A stretch of 64,000 nt of DNA from Methylobacterium sp. Leaf123 (GTDB taxonomy: Bacteria > Pseudomonadota > Alphaproteobacteria > Rhizobiales > Beijerinckiaceae), in assembly GCF_001423405.1 (NCBI RefSeq), contig NZ_LMNS01000003.1, forward strand, positions 17,668 through 81,667. The letters are read 5' to 3'. Of this stretch, positions 43,660-52,745 are shown in pieces (within the stretch, counting starts at the first letter, position 1; each line of letters opens with the position of its first letter). Position numbers and translations under genes: made by a program. Below the pieces are notes generated by a model, which saw only the letters and a list, made by a program, of their open reading frames with translations, ran no database searches and had not been told where the DNA came from.

Positions 43660-44257
43660 CTCGCATTCCGAAACGATGTCATCCGGCTGAGCGCTTGCCG
43701 CCGATGCGAGCGCCGTGGCCTTCACGGGAAAGGCCGTATCCCGAATTTATCCCCTTCGCCAGCGTATCGGCCGCCACGGACGGACGTGCTTCGCACCGCG
43801 ACCCATCGTCACCCACCGCCGGATTCCGCGGCGAATCAGCCGATTTTAGCGCTCGCGAGCGATGCGTCAGATTGGGCCAGGACACCATCGCAAGACACCA
43901 TCGTAGGGCGAGCCTTCCCTATCCACGCTCGGATAACGGCAAGATCGGAGGGCCCTTCGCGCCTGTGCAAAGCAGGAATGTCTCGAACTCACCTTGAACC
44001 AGTTCGAAATTACCTCCTATCTTGCGGTCACGGCGGCACCAGCGAGGGACTCGTCCCGGACGGAATGCGCAAAGCCGCCGGTCGGACGATGACGCGCGGC
44101 GAAGGCCGTGCCGCTCCCAGGGGGCTGAACCTCGGGAGATCACCGCCCCGGCCGCGAACGGTTCGGCCACACTCTCCGGGGTAAGGCCCGAGCCCGAATT
44201 CTTTGAACCGAGGCGTCCCGAGAAGAACGCCCGGCCAGCCGAAAGCGTCGAGGACGG
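43660..44257. promoter_or_regulatory. Long divergent upstream region of hemA
   Basis: 598 bp without a supportable gene, between the small minus-strand gene and hemA. A candidate promoter is TTGAAC at 43994-43999 with an 18-bp spacer to TATCTT at 44018-44023. A TTCGAA palindrome lies in the spacer. A GACACCATCG motif is repeated directly near 43881-43903. The long leader may host haem-, iron- or oxygen-dependent control, but I identify no known site. Confidence 0.4.
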
Positions 44258-45646
44258 ATGCCCGTGAACCTGATGCCTGTGAACGCGGCCGACAGCGCCA
44301 CCCTGCCCGACGAGTCGATCGTCGGCGGTGATGGCGGCGTGGACGAGGCCGGTGCTAGCAATGGCCGGGCCAAATTCGAGCGACCGTCGGCGCGCCCCGC
44401 CGGGCCGCGCACGGATTACGACGGCCATTTCCGCGCCGCCCTCGACCGGCTGCACAGCGAGCGCCGCTATCGCGTCTTCGCCGACATCGAGCGGATCTCC
44501 GGCCGCTTTCCGCAGGCCACGTGGCGCCGCCCCGAGGGCGGCAACCGCGAGATCACCGTATGGTGCTCCAACGACTATCTCGGCATGGGCCAGCATCCCG
44601 AGGTCGTCGCGGCCCTGACCGACACGGCCGCCCGGTGCGGCGTCGGCGCCGGCGGCACCCGTAACATCGCCGGCAACAACTCGCCGCTGGTCGATCTGGA
44701 GCGCGAACTCGCCGACCTGCACGGCAAGGAAGCGGGCCTCGTCTTCACTTCGGGCTACGTCTCGAATCAGGCCGGCATCTCGACCATCGCGAAGCTGCTG
44801 CCGAACTGCCTGATCCTGTCGGACGCCTTCAACCACAATTCGATGATCGAGGGCGTGCGCCATTCCGGCTGCGAGAAGCGCGTCTTCCGCCACAACGACC
44901 TCGAACATCTCGAGCAACTGCTCGCCGAGGCCGGCGACCGGCCCAAGCTGATCGCCTTCGAGTCGGTCTACTCGATGGACGGCGACGTGGCGCCGATCAC
45001 CGCGATCTGCGACCTCGCCGACGCCTACGGCGCCATGACCTATCTCGACGAGGTCCACGCGGTCGGCCTCTACGGCGAGCGCGGGGCCGGCATCGCCGAG
45101 CGCGATCGTGTGATGCACCGGGTCGATGTGATCGAGGGGACGCTCGCCAAGGGCTTCGGCTGCGTCGGCGGCTACATCACCGGCTCGGCGACCCTATGCG
45201 ACGCGGTTCGCAGCCATGCCGCCGGCTTCATCTTCACCACCGCCCTGCCGCCGGCCGTCGCCGCGGCGGCGCGCGCCTCGGTGCGCTATCTCAAGCGCTC
45301 GAAGACCGAGCGCGAGGCGCATCAGCGCCAGGCCGCCCGCACCAAGGCGGCCTTGGAAGCTGCCGGCCTGCCGGTGCTGCACACCGAGACCCATATCGTG
45401 CCGCTGATGGTGGGCGATGCCGAGCTGTGCAAGGCGGCCGCCGACCACTTGCTGGAGCGCCACGGCATCTACATCCAGCCGATCAACTACCCCACCGTCC
45501 CGCGCGGCACCGAGCGCTTGCGGATCACGCCCTCGCCCTTCCATGACGACGAGCGGATCGGCGCGCTGACGGCCGCGCTGGTGGAAACCTGGGATACGCT
45601 GGACCTGCCGCGGGCCGGGACGGTGTTCGCCGCGGCCGCGGAGTAG
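44258..45646 (+). CDS. hemA: 5-aminolevulinate synthase with extended N-terminus
   Basis: A PLP enzyme that condenses glycine and succinyl-CoA to 5-aminolevulinate, the C4 route of haem, cobalamin and bacteriochlorophyll synthesis in alphaproteobacteria. The PLP lysine is Lys298 in [13 protein letters not shown]. Other blocks are [28 protein letters not shown]-type [30 protein letters not shown] and [12 protein letters not shown]. The enzyme is normally about 405 residues. This one has 462, with about 50 extra at the N-terminus, acidic and Gly/Ala-rich. A start at residue 6 (44273) is possible, but the extension would remain. No haem-regulatory Cys-Pro motif is seen in it. Confidence 0.95.
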   Translation: MPVNLMPVNAADSATLPDESIVGGDGGVDEAGASNGRAKFERPSARPAGPRTDYDGHFRAALDRLHSERRYRVFADIERISGRFPQATWRRPEGGNREITVWCSNDYLGMGQHPEVVAALTDTAARCGVGAGGTRNIAGNNSPLVDLERELADLHGKEAGLVFTSGYVSNQAGISTIAKLLPNCLILSDAFNHNSMIEGVRHSGCEKRVFRHNDLEHLEQLLAEAGDRPKLIAFESVYSMDGDVAPITAICDLADAYGAMTYLDEVHAVGLYGERGAGIAERDRVMHRVDVIEGTLAKGFGCVGGYITGSATLCDAVRSHAAGFIFTTALPPAVAAAARASVRYLKRSKTEREAHQRQAARTKAALEAAGLPVLHTETHIVPLMVGDAELCKAAADHLLERHGIYIQPINYPTVPRGTERLRITPSPFHDDERIGALTAALVETWDTLDLPRAGTVFAAAAE

Positions 45647-45684
45647 CTTTTCGCGAAGGCCGCGGCATCGGCTACACTGTCCGC

Positions 45685-46251
45685 ATGGCCCCGGCCTTCG
45701 ATCGCACCCGCCTCCTCCAGGCCCTCGAACGACTCGGCGCGGATCTGTCCGCGCGGGGGCTGTTCGTCGAACTTGCGGTCTACGGGGGCGGGGCGCTGAT
45801 GCTGCAATTCGCGTGGCGGCGCGGCACCGACGACGTCGATGCTGTGGTGCGCGAAGGCTTCGACGAGGCGACGCTGGCGCCCTCGGTCGCGCGCGTGGCG
45901 GAAGATCTCGGGTTGCCGCCCGACTGGCTCAACAATGCGGTCGGCATGTTCACGCCGCTGGACGAGGACGATGCGCTGTTCACGGCCGCCGGCCTCTACC
46001 CGGCGGACGGGACGCCGGGGCTGCGCACCTTCCTCGCCACGCCGCGCTACCTCCTCGCCATGAAGCTGCACGCCCTGCAGAACCTCGATCGCGGCGACCG
46101 CGACCTGCGGGATGCCCGGCAGCTTGCCGCCCATCTCGGCATCCTCGACGCGGCCGCACTGCACGACCTGTACGTGTCCGTCTATGACGAGACGCCCCCG
46201 GACGAGGCGAGCCTGCGCTTCCAGTCCGTGCTTCAGGATGGTCCACGATGA
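45685..46251 (+). CDS. Nucleotidyltransferase-fold protein (DUF6036-like)
   Basis: 188 residues. The nucleotidyltransferase signature is readable: a glycine-rich turn AVYGGGALMLQFAWR followed by the acidic pair of GTDDVDAVV. The C-terminal half has the helical pattern YLLAMKLHALQNLDRGDRDL and ARQLAAHLGI, typical of minimal nucleotidyltransferases of the AbiEii/MNT kind. Such proteins are often one half of toxin-antitoxin or abortive-infection pairs. The stop overlaps the next gene's start (ATGA), so the two proteins are made together. The gene begins 38 bp after hemA on the same strand and may be cotranscribed with it. Function is inferred from fold and pairing only. Confidence 0.78.
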   Translation: MAPAFDRTRLLQALERLGADLSARGLFVELAVYGGGALMLQFAWRRGTDDVDAVVREGFDEATLAPSVARVAEDLGLPPDWLNNAVGMFTPLDEDDALFTAAGLYPADGTPGLRTFLATPRYLLAMKLHALQNLDRGDRDLRDARQLAAHLGILDAAALHDLYVSVYDETPPDEASLRFQSVLQDGPR

Positions 46252-46715
46252 GGCCCGCGAGCCTGCACGCGGTGGTCGAGCGGGCGCGCGAGGACGGTGA
46301 TTGGGATCATCACCTGCAGAACTTCCTCGACGCCTTCTACGCGCATGACGGCGACACGGCCGCCCAAGTCGCGATGATCGCAGAGGAGCCGGGCTTTCTG
46401 GGAGAGGCGCGGCCCGATGCTTTCCTCGGCGGGGTCGGCGAGCACCTCGCCCGGCGCTGGCAGCTGCCGTTCATCCCGGCTTGGGTGCGGCACGAGAGGC
46501 GCTATCTCGAAACGGCGATGTTCGTGCCCGACGAGCGCAACCTGCGCAATTACCTGCTCTGCGTCAGCCCGGTCTCGTTCCGCCCGCGGCTGATCTTCAC
46601 CGGGCCGGACCCGCTTCAGCGCGCCCGCTTCCCCTATCACCGCGGCGTGGTCCGAATGCCCCTGACCTTCCCGCGGGGGCCCGCGGCCGCGGCCTTGTTC
46701 GAGCCGGAGGTTTAA
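46248..46715 (+). CDS. Partner of the nucleotidyltransferase, unknown family
   Basis: 155 residues, soluble, mostly helical in the first half (LHAVVERAREDGDWDHHLQN, then FLDAFYAHDGDTAAQVAMIA). DAFLGGVGEHLARRWQLPFI and PAWVRHERRYLETAMF follow, then a Pro/Phe-rich C-terminus PVSFRPRLIFTGPDPLQRAR. I recall proteins with the pattern 'x-DAFLAGLAEHLARRxGLPxPAWV' encoded next to small nucleotidyltransferases in other bacteria, but I cannot name the family. The ATG overlaps the upstream stop by four bases. By analogy with MNT pairs it may be the target or regulator of the nucleotidyltransferase. Confidence 0.7.
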   Translation: MRPASLHAVVERAREDGDWDHHLQNFLDAFYAHDGDTAAQVAMIAEEPGFLGEARPDAFLGGVGEHLARRWQLPFIPAWVRHERRYLETAMFVPDERNLRNYLLCVSPVSFRPRLIFTGPDPLQRARFPYHRGVVRMPLTFPRGPAAAALFEPEV

Positions 46716-46812
46716 GACCGATTGCCCCCGTGAAGGCATTCGGCGGATGTCCGCTGAACGCATGGAAACCGACAATCGGTCGGCTGCCATGCCTTTTGGT
46801 CGAAGGGCGGCG

Positions 46813-47367
46813 TCAGCGCCGCTTGACCTCGTTCGACCAGCCATGCGCCGCGGCGGCCTTCTCGACCTTTTCCTTGATCTGGGGCAGCAGCGTGCCCATC
46901 CATTGCTGCATGCCCATCAGCATCGCCTGGCTCAGTTGCGGCTGCGCCTTGACGAGGTTCTTGCCCGCCGGCGTGGCGTAGAAGCTGGCAACCGCCTTCA
47001 GATCCTCCTTCGAGAGGACGGAGGCGAAGCTGAGGGCCTGGATCGCGAGCAGGTCGTCGTAATTCTCCGAGAGCGTGGGCATCACGACCTCGTCTACCAT
47101 CACCTGGGCCTTCTTCGGGTCCGTGAGACCCATCTGCTGCATCACCCCGGCCATCGGCGCCTTCATCGCCGCGAGCACCGCGGCCCGGTCTCCCTGCGAC
47201 GCGGCGACGACTTCGCGGGCGGCGGCCAAGCGCTCGGGATCGGCGGTGACGGTGGGGGCGGCCGGTTTGGCGGGCGCCTGCGCCGCGGCGGGAGCGGTGC
47301 CCGCGACGAGGGCCGGCGCGCAGAGCAGGCCGAGGCCGAGCAATCCGGAGAGCATTTTCGGGCGCAT
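46813..47367 (-). CDS. DUF2059 family exported protein
   Basis: 184 residues: signal peptide 1-29 (MLSGLLGLGLLCAPALVAG, then AAAQA), an Ala/Pro linker, and a helical DUF2059 domain. The domain shows KAQVMVDEVVMPTLSENYDD and LSKEDLKAVASFYATPAGKN, then LSQAMLMGMQQWM. The ASFYATPAGKNLV pattern is the family's hallmark. Family members are periplasmic and uncharacterised. The ATG at 47367 is used; the frame continues to 47433. It is convergent with the nucleotidyltransferase pair and divergent from the PhnA-domain gene. Confidence 0.85.
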   Translation of the reverse strand: MRPKMLSGLLGLGLLCAPALVAGTAPAAAQAPAKPAAPTVTADPERLAAAREVVAASQGDRAAVLAAMKAPMAGVMQQMGLTDPKKAQVMVDEVVMPTLSENYDDLLAIQALSFASVLSKEDLKAVASFYATPAGKNLVKAQPQLSQAMLMGMQQWMGTLLPQIKEKVEKAAAAHGWSNEVKRR

Positions 47368-47570
47368 GGTCGGTGTGTCTCCGGTCGTAAGCTGAGGTCG
47401 GGGATCTACCCGAATGGGATGACGCGCGGGCAACGGTGGTCCGTGGAACGCCCGCTGCCGACTCGCGAAACGGTGGTTGGTTCCGAGCTATGCCCGCAGC
47501 GCGCTTGCCGGCCTGCCCATGGCACCGCTATGGGCGCGCTCACGGCGGCGTGACCGCGGGGAGCCAGACG

Positions 47571-47876
47571 ATGCCGGATTCGGACGACAGCTACATCTAC
47601 GACGAAGCGCTCGGCGAATGGCGCCCCGCTGGTGCGGCGGCGGCCGAGACACCCGCTGCGAGGGCGCTGGTTCGCGACGCCGCGGGCAACATCCTGGCCG
47701 ACGGCGATGCGGTCACCCTGATCAAGGATCTCAAGGTCAAGGGCGCCAACCAGACCTTGAAGCAGGGCACCGTCATCCGGTCGATCCGCCTCACGGACGA
47801 TCCGGAGGAGATCGATTGCCGCCACGACAGCATCAAGGGCCTCGTCCTGCGCACGGAATTCGTGCGCAAGCGCTGA
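47571..47876 (+). CDS. PhnA/YjdM-domain protein lacking the zinc ribbon
   Basis: 101 residues. The C-terminal 70 match the PhnA (YjdM) domain: VRDAAGNILADGDAVTLIKD, LKVKGANQTLKQGTVIRSIR and CRHDSIKGLVLRTEFVRK. YjdM proteins normally start with a zinc ribbon of four cysteines. Here that part is replaced by DDSYIYDEALGEWRPAGAAA without any cysteine pair, although the aromatic spacing is kept. The single Cys is in the C-terminal domain. The name PhnA is historical; a link to phosphonate use is unproven. The ATG at 47571 is chosen over 47436 because the upstream part is not conserved-looking. Confidence 0.82.
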   Translation: MPDSDDSYIYDEALGEWRPAGAAAAETPAARALVRDAAGNILADGDAVTLIKDLKVKGANQTLKQGTVIRSIRLTDDPEEIDCRHDSIKGLVLRTEFVRKR

Positions 47877-47900
47877 TCGCGATCAGCGTGAGGGGCGGGG

Positions 47901-48632
47901 TCAAAGCGTGACGACGAGCCCGTCCTCCGCCGCGATGTAACCGTCCGGCGGGTGAGCGATCATCTCCGGGCTCATATGCGTGAGCATCAGCCGCTTCGGG
48001 GCGATCTCGGGCAGGCGCCGCTTCAGCGTCGCCCAATCGAGGTGGAATTTCACGGGACGCTCCACGGTGTAGCCCTCGGCGATCATCAGATCCGCCCCGC
48101 GCCCCAGGGCGACGATGTCCTCCACCCATTCGGTGTCGCCGGTATAGCTGACGACCTTGCCCGCCGCCTCGATCCGCAGGGCGTGTGCCGGCGCGCCGGA
48201 GGGGTGGCGCATGGTGAAAGCGGTGGCGCTCACGCCGCCGGTCTCGACCGGGCGTCCGGCTTCCATCTCCACGACCTCGACCCGGAATCGGCGCTCGGCC
48301 GTACTGGAGCCGGGAAACAGCACCTCCATCGCCGCCGGAAGGCGCTCGGCCGTGCCCGGCGGCCCGACCACGGTCAGCGGCTCCGTGCGCCCGCTGACGA
48401 GTTGCCCGTCGAGGATCAGCCAGGGCAGGCCGCCGAAATGATCGCCGTGGAGATGGGTGAGGAACACCGTGCGGATCCGGTTCGGCTCGACGCCGAAGCG
48501 CCGGATCGCGATGAGCGCGGAGGCGCCGCAATCGATGAGGAAGGCGCCACCGGGCGTGTCGACGTGGAAGCAGGTGTTGAAGCGCCCGCCCGAGCCGAAC
48601 GCGTCTCCGCAACCGAGAACATGGAGCTGCAT
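47901..48632 (-). CDS. MBL-fold metallo-hydrolase (RNase Z-like)
   Basis: A 243-residue metallo-beta-lactamase fold with the HxHxDH metal motif at THLHGDHFGG (His60, His62, Asp64, His65). Further ligands lie in VVSYTGDTEW and LMLTHMSP. It begins MQLHVLGCGDAFGSGGRFNT, as do members of the RNase Z/arylsulfatase-like branch. The enzyme lacks the long flexible arm of tRNase Z, so tRNA processing is unlikely, and the substrate is unknown. An 18-bp palindrome (47871-47888) lies between its stop and the convergent PhnA-domain gene. Confidence 0.88.
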   Translation of the reverse strand: MQLHVLGCGDAFGSGGRFNTCFHVDTPGGAFLIDCGASALIAIRRFGVEPNRIRTVFLTHLHGDHFGGLPWLILDGQLVSGRTEPLTVVGPPGTAERLPAAMEVLFPGSSTAERRFRVEVVEMEAGRPVETGGVSATAFTMRHPSGAPAHALRIEAAGKVVSYTGDTEWVEDIVALGRGADLMIAEGYTVERPVKFHLDWATLKRRLPEIAPKRLMLTHMSPEMIAHPPDGYIAAEDGLVVTL

Positions 48633-49013
48633 GGATCACTCCCCCTGACTTGCCCATCCCGGCGGGGATCTCGGTCACCGGGAGCCGCGATCAACCGTCT
48701 CCGGCCAGCGATTTATCGCGTTCATGCTCGGCCGGGCGTCTCCCGCATCCTGATCAGCCGCAAGCGCGCCGTCTCAGGAGATCGTTCCTATCTCATTTGT
48801 TAGGATATCGAAGCGAGGAATTCGGGGACATACTGAATTTCGTGTCCCACCAGAGGTGCCGGAGTCTGGCGATGTGTCGGCCGGAATTGTTTTGTCGGGG
48901 ACAATGTCCGGGAAAATACTGTTCCGGCGGGCCGGATGCGGTATCCTGCGGCCTGCGGAGGTGCCAAATTCCCATCTTGCGACCGCACGCCTTCCCTTCT
49001 TCTCGCCCGATTC
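48633..49013. promoter_or_regulatory. Divergent region with paired GGGACA/TGTCCC dyads
   Basis: 381 bp between the MBL hydrolase and the LuxR regulator. GGGACA at 48825-48830 is mirrored by TGTCCC at 48843-48848 (12-bp spacer). GGACA-A-TGTCC at 48899-48909 is a second dyad 67 bp downstream. Both follow a GGAATT. The stretch 48781-48930 is more AT-rich than its surroundings. This is a plausible operator for the LuxR gene or the MBL gene. Confidence 0.5.
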
Positions 49014-50180
49014 ATGACGATCCATTCCCACCCCTTCCCCTCCGCCATCCGCTCGGCCTCGATCGAGCCGGCCGCCGCCCTGTCGGCCGAGGGGGCCGCC
49101 CTGATCGACCGGATCTACGAGGCGGCGGCCTTGCCCGAGCTGTGGCGCGCGGTGCTGACCGACCTCGCCCGCTTTGCCGGCGCGCCGCAGGCGGTGATGA
49201 TCGTCTCGACCGGGACGCACTTTCGCGACTTCGTGACGACGTCGCCTGAGTTCGACGCGCTGGTGGTCGATCATTTCGAGCGCTTCCCCGACAACGTCCG
49301 CACGGGGCGCCTGTTGGCGCTGCGCCATCCCGGCTTTCTCAACGACCTCGACGTCGTGACGGAGGAGGAGATCGCGACGCTGCCGCTCTATCAGGACTTC
49401 CTGATCCCCCAAGGCTACGGCGCGGGCACCGCGACGGCCGTGCTGGTGCCGAGCGGCGACAGCGTGATCGTCCATTGCGAGCGCGCCCGGAGCGAGGGCG
49501 ATTTCGGGCCGCAGACCCTGGCCGCGCTCAACAGCCTGCGCCCCCATCTCGCCCGGGCCGCCCTGCTCTCCGCGCGCCTGGAGATGGAGCGGGTCGCCAC
49601 CACCACCCGGACGCTCGAAGCGCTCGGCCTGCCGGCCGCCGTGCTCGGAAGCGGCGGGCGGGTCATCGACGCCAATCCGTCCCTGGTGGCGATGATGCCC
49701 CACACCCTCAGCGACCAGCCCTCGCGGCTCGCCGTGGTCGATCCGGCCGCCGACCGGCTGCTGCGCGAGGCCGTGACACAATCCGCCCAACCGCGGGCGA
49801 TGCCGGTGCGCTCGATCCCGATCGCCGCCAGCGGCGAGCGTCCCCCGGTGATCCTGCATCTCGTGCCGATCCGCGGCGCGGCCCACGACGTGTTCGTCCG
49901 CGCCCGCTTCGTGCTGATCGCCACGCCCGTCGTGGCCCAGGACGTGCCGAGCGCGGATGTCGTCCAGGGCCTGTTCGACCTGACCCCGGCCGAGGCCCGG
50001 CTCGCCGCCCTGATCGCGGCGGGCGATGCTCCCGTGCCGGCCGCGGCCAAGCTCGGGATCACCCCCAGCACCGCCCGCTCCGTGCTCAGGCGCATCTTCC
50101 AAAAGACCGGCGTGTCGCGCCAAGCCGAGCTCGTCGGCCTGCTCGCCGGCCGGGGCGCCGGGTCGGGATTGCGCAAGTAA
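49014..50180 (+). CDS. LuxR-type HTH regulator with unassigned sensor region
   Basis: 388 residues. Residues 20-215 form a sensor region of unknown type (IDRIYEAAALPELWRAVLTD, then FVTTSPEFDALVVDHFERFP). A PAS-like segment follows around 220-310 (LGLPAAVLGSGGRVIDANPS). The C-terminal 65 residues are a LuxR-type helix-turn-helix: FDLTPAEARLAALIAAGDAP, KLGITPSTARSVLRRIFQ, KTGVSRQAELVGLL. I take the ATG at 49014; the frame is open from 48936. Similar proteins are common in Methylobacterium, and their signals are unknown. Two GGACA/TGTCC dyads upstream could be its own operator. No adjacent target is evident. Confidence 0.85.
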   Translation: MTIHSHPFPSAIRSASIEPAAALSAEGAALIDRIYEAAALPELWRAVLTDLARFAGAPQAVMIVSTGTHFRDFVTTSPEFDALVVDHFERFPDNVRTGRLLALRHPGFLNDLDVVTEEEIATLPLYQDFLIPQGYGAGTATAVLVPSGDSVIVHCERARSEGDFGPQTLAALNSLRPHLARAALLSARLEMERVATTTRTLEALGLPAAVLGSGGRVIDANPSLVAMMPHTLSDQPSRLAVVDPAADRLLREAVTQSAQPRAMPVRSIPIAASGERPPVILHLVPIRGAAHDVFVRARFVLIATPVVAQDVPSADVVQGLFDLTPAEARLAALIAAGDAPVPAAAKLGITPSTARSVLRRIFQKTGVSRQAELVGLLAGRGAGSGLRK

Positions 50181-50317
50181 CGGCCGATGCGCCGGCCGAT
50201 ACTCAGCTATGGCTTCGGCCAACTCGCAACTTCTGAAAAACTGCTCTATAAGCCCGGCTTCGCGCGAGGCGGGAGGGCCCGCGCGCATCACCCGATCGGG
50301 TGAGCGGAGAGAGTATC

Positions 50318-51700
50318 ATGGCCGAGCGGTGGACCCCCAAAACCTGGCGCAACCTGCCGATCCAGCAGGTCCCGTCCTATCCGGACGCGGGCGCTCTCCA
50401 GGCCGTCGAGGCGCAGCTCGCGAGCTTTCCGCCGCTCGTTTTTGCCGGTGAGGCGCGCAAGCTGAAGGCCGCCCTGGCGCGCGTCGGGGCGGGCGAGGCC
50501 TTCCTCCTGCAAGGCGGCGATTGTGCCGAGAGCTTCGACGAGCACTCGGCCGACAACATCCGCGACTTCTTCCGCGTCTTCCTGCAGATGGCGATGGTGC
50601 TCACCTTCGCGGGCGGCTCGCCCGTGGTGAAGGTCGGCCGCATCGCCGGGCAGTTCGCCAAGCCGCGCTCCTCGCCGACCGAGACGCTCGATGGGGTGGC
50701 GCTGCCGAGCTACCGCGGCGACATCATCAACGGCCTGACCTTCAACGAGGAGGCCCGGATCCCCGATCCGCGCCGCCAGCTCGAGGCCTACCGCCAGTCG
50801 GCGGCGACGCTGAACCTGCTGCGCGCCTTCGCCACCGGCGGTTACGCCAACCTCGAGAACGCGCATCGCTGGATGCTCGGCTTCGTGAAGGACAGCCCGC
50901 AATCCTCGCGCTACCGCGATGTCGCCGAGCGGATGTCGGACGCGCTCGATTTCATGCGCGCCATCGGCATCAATCCGGAGACGCACCAGGAGGTCCGCAC
51001 CACGGACTTCTACACCAGCCACGAGGCGCTGCTGCTCGGCTACGAGGAGTCGCTGACCCGCGTCGATTCGACGAGCGGCGACTGGTACGCCACCTCCGGC
51101 CACATGCTCTGGATCGGCGACCGCACCCGCCAGCCGGACCACGCCCATGTGGAATATGCACGCGGCATCAAGAACCCGATCGGCCTCAAATGCGGGCCCT
51201 CGACCACGGCCGAAGGGCTGATCCGCCTGATCGATCTCCTCAATCCGGAGAACGAGGCCGGGCGCCTGAGCCTGATCTGCCGCTTCGGCGCGGACAAGGT
51301 CGGCGACCACCTGCCGGGGCTGATCCGCACGGTGCAGCGCGAGGGCCGCAACGTCGTGTGGGTCTGCGATCCGATGCACGGCAACACCATCGCGGCCGGC
51401 CGCTACAAGACCCGGCCGTTCGAGCGGGTGATGCAGGAGATCGAAGGCTTCTTCGGCGTGCACCGCGCGGAAGGCACGATCGCCGGCGGCATCCATCTGG
51501 AGATGACCGGCAAGGACGTCACCGAATGCACCGGCGGCGCCCGGGCGCTGACGGCCGACGACCTGCAGGACCGCTACCACACCTATTGCGACCCGCGTCT
51601 CAACGCGGAGCAGGCGCTGGAGGTGGCGTTCCTCACGGCCGAACTGGTGAAGCGCGAGCGCGCCGAGATCGAGCGCCCGCGCCTCGACGCGGCGGAATAA
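50318..51700 (+). CDS. aroG: Class II 3-deoxy-7-phosphoheptulonate synthase
   Basis: Condenses PEP and erythrose-4-phosphate in the first step of aromatic amino acid synthesis. The 460 residues are of the plant-type (class II) family. Landmarks are [58 protein letters not shown] and [45 protein letters not shown] and the C-terminal [22 protein letters not shown] complete the set. The metal-binding Cys, His, Glu and Asp are in these blocks. GGAGAGAG precedes the ATG at 50318. A strong bidirectional hairpin follows. No regulatory ACT or chorismate mutase domain is fused. Confidence 0.95.
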   Translation: MAERWTPKTWRNLPIQQVPSYPDAGALQAVEAQLASFPPLVFAGEARKLKAALARVGAGEAFLLQGGDCAESFDEHSADNIRDFFRVFLQMAMVLTFAGGSPVVKVGRIAGQFAKPRSSPTETLDGVALPSYRGDIINGLTFNEEARIPDPRRQLEAYRQSAATLNLLRAFATGGYANLENAHRWMLGFVKDSPQSSRYRDVAERMSDALDFMRAIGINPETHQEVRTTDFYTSHEALLLGYEESLTRVDSTSGDWYATSGHMLWIGDRTRQPDHAHVEYARGIKNPIGLKCGPSTTAEGLIRLIDLLNPENEAGRLSLICRFGADKVGDHLPGLIRTVQREGRNVVWVCDPMHGNTIAAGRYKTRPFERVMQEIEGFFGVHRAEGTIAGGIHLEMTGKDVTECTGGARALTADDLQDRYHTYCDPRLNAEQALEVAFLTAELVKRERAEIERPRLDAAE

Positions 51701-51735
51701 GTCCGGTCGGGGCCGTCGGCGGCTCCCAACGCAGG

Positions 51736-51785
51736 CAAGATAAAGGGCGGGGCGATCCGGCAGGATCGCCCCGCCCTTTATCTTG
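51736..51785. terminator. Perfect 23-bp stem, bidirectional terminator
   Basis: The arms CAAGATAAAGGGCGGGGCG and on are exactly mirrored around a GGCA loop over 50 bp. The AT-rich base of the stem (TTTATCTTG) can act as the tract on both strands. It lies 35 bp after the aroG stop. Confidence 0.85.
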
Positions 51786-51921
51786 GGCTGGCCCAAGGAC
51801 CGTCCGCCCGACGCGGAGCCGACAAAAGATTCGGCGAAGCACCACATCGACGCGCGTCAAGAATGTTTCTCGCGCCCGAGCTTGGTTATCACCCTCTTAA
51901 GTGATCGGCTTTGGAGGCGGC

Positions 51922-52134
51922 ATGGCGGTATCGGCGACCAGGAAGACATCTCGCATTCGCAGTCTCTGGCCGAGCTGGAATCCGGGTGTGCTCTCCGCCG
52001 CGCTTCCGCTGGATCGGCGCTCGATCGACCTGCGCCCCATCGAGTCCGAGGCGCGCCTGCCGCCGCATAACCTTACCGCCAACGAACTCATCGCCATGGC
52101 CCGCGCCGCTCGGGCGCGCCGCGTCGATTCGTGA
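51922..52134 (+). CDS. Small protein, unknown
   Basis: 70 residues: MAVSATRKTSRIRSLWPSWN, then LPLDRRSIDLRPIESEARLP and a C-terminal helix ANELIAMARAARARR. It is basic at the N-terminus, with no cysteine and no signal peptide. GGAGG lies four bases upstream of the ATG, and the coding bias fits the window. A GTG at 51901 would add seven residues. No family recognised. It is convergent with the next hypothetical gene. Confidence 0.6.
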   Translation: MAVSATRKTSRIRSLWPSWNPGVLSAALPLDRRSIDLRPIESEARLPPHNLTANELIAMARAARARRVDS

Positions 52135-52199
52135 GCGGAGGCTTCGCCGCCTCGTGACGGCGACGCCCTGATCCCGCCACCGGACGACCCGGCAGGCGC

Positions 52200-52745
52200 C
52201 TACTGCACCAGGGCCAGACGGCCGCGTGCCTCGTTTGCCCCGGTGCGGATCGGCGGCTCGCTGTGGCCGGCGAAGAAATCCTCGACCATCTCGCGCAGGA
52301 TCTCGGCCAGATCGCCACCGCGATCCGCCTCGACATGCACGTCGCTGCCGACGCAGCGGCCGAGGCCCGGTGTGGCGTTGCTGGCCAGGCTGAGGAGGCG
52401 CTCGTTGTACTCCGCCCCCAGACCGTTCACCGCGATGAAGTTGCGCCCACCCAGCACGGGCCCGTACTTCACGGTGATCCGGTGCTCCTGATCGGCATCG
52501 TTCTGCAGCGTGGCGGTGAAGCCGACGAAATCGTCGCGATCCACCTCCGGGGCGGGGCAGGTGATCCGGCCGTGCTCGATGCCGTCTTCTTCCAGCACCT
52601 CGGCCATAAGATTCAGGGCTTCGGTGATCGGAGCCAGCGCCCGAACGCCGTCCTGAAGAAGCTTGGCCTGGATCCGATGCTTCTGCGCGTCGGCCGCACG
52701 CAGGCGCGCCCGGAAGCGGTTCTTGATGTCGAAGGGGTTCGTCAT
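52200..52745 (-). CDS. Hypothetical cytoplasmic protein
   Basis: 181 residues without a signal peptide. It begins MTNPFDIKNRFRARLRAADA with a basic helical region (IQAKLLQDGVRALAPITEAL). An acidic beta-rich part follows: VDRDDFVGFTATLQNDADQ, HRITVKYGPVLGGRNFIAVN. The C-terminal ILREMVEDFFAGHSEPPI is helical. The layout (helical N-terminus, compact alpha/beta C-terminus) suggests a soluble two-part protein, but no family is recognised. The ATG at 52745 is preceded by an AT-rich 340-bp region that must hold its promoter. Confidence 0.7.
   Translation of the reverse strand: MTNPFDIKNRFRARLRAADAQKHRIQAKLLQDGVRALAPITEALNLMAEVLEEDGIEHGRITCPAPEVDRDDFVGFTATLQNDADQEHRITVKYGPVLGGRNFIAVNGLGAEYNERLLSLASNATPGLGRCVGSDVHVEADRGGDLAEILREMVEDFFAGHSEPPIRTGANEARGRLALVQ

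Noticed and set aside
41959..44184. A 741-residue plus-strand frame opposite murA
   Set aside because: It is antisense to murA, with no domain and low-complexity His/Arg/Gln runs.
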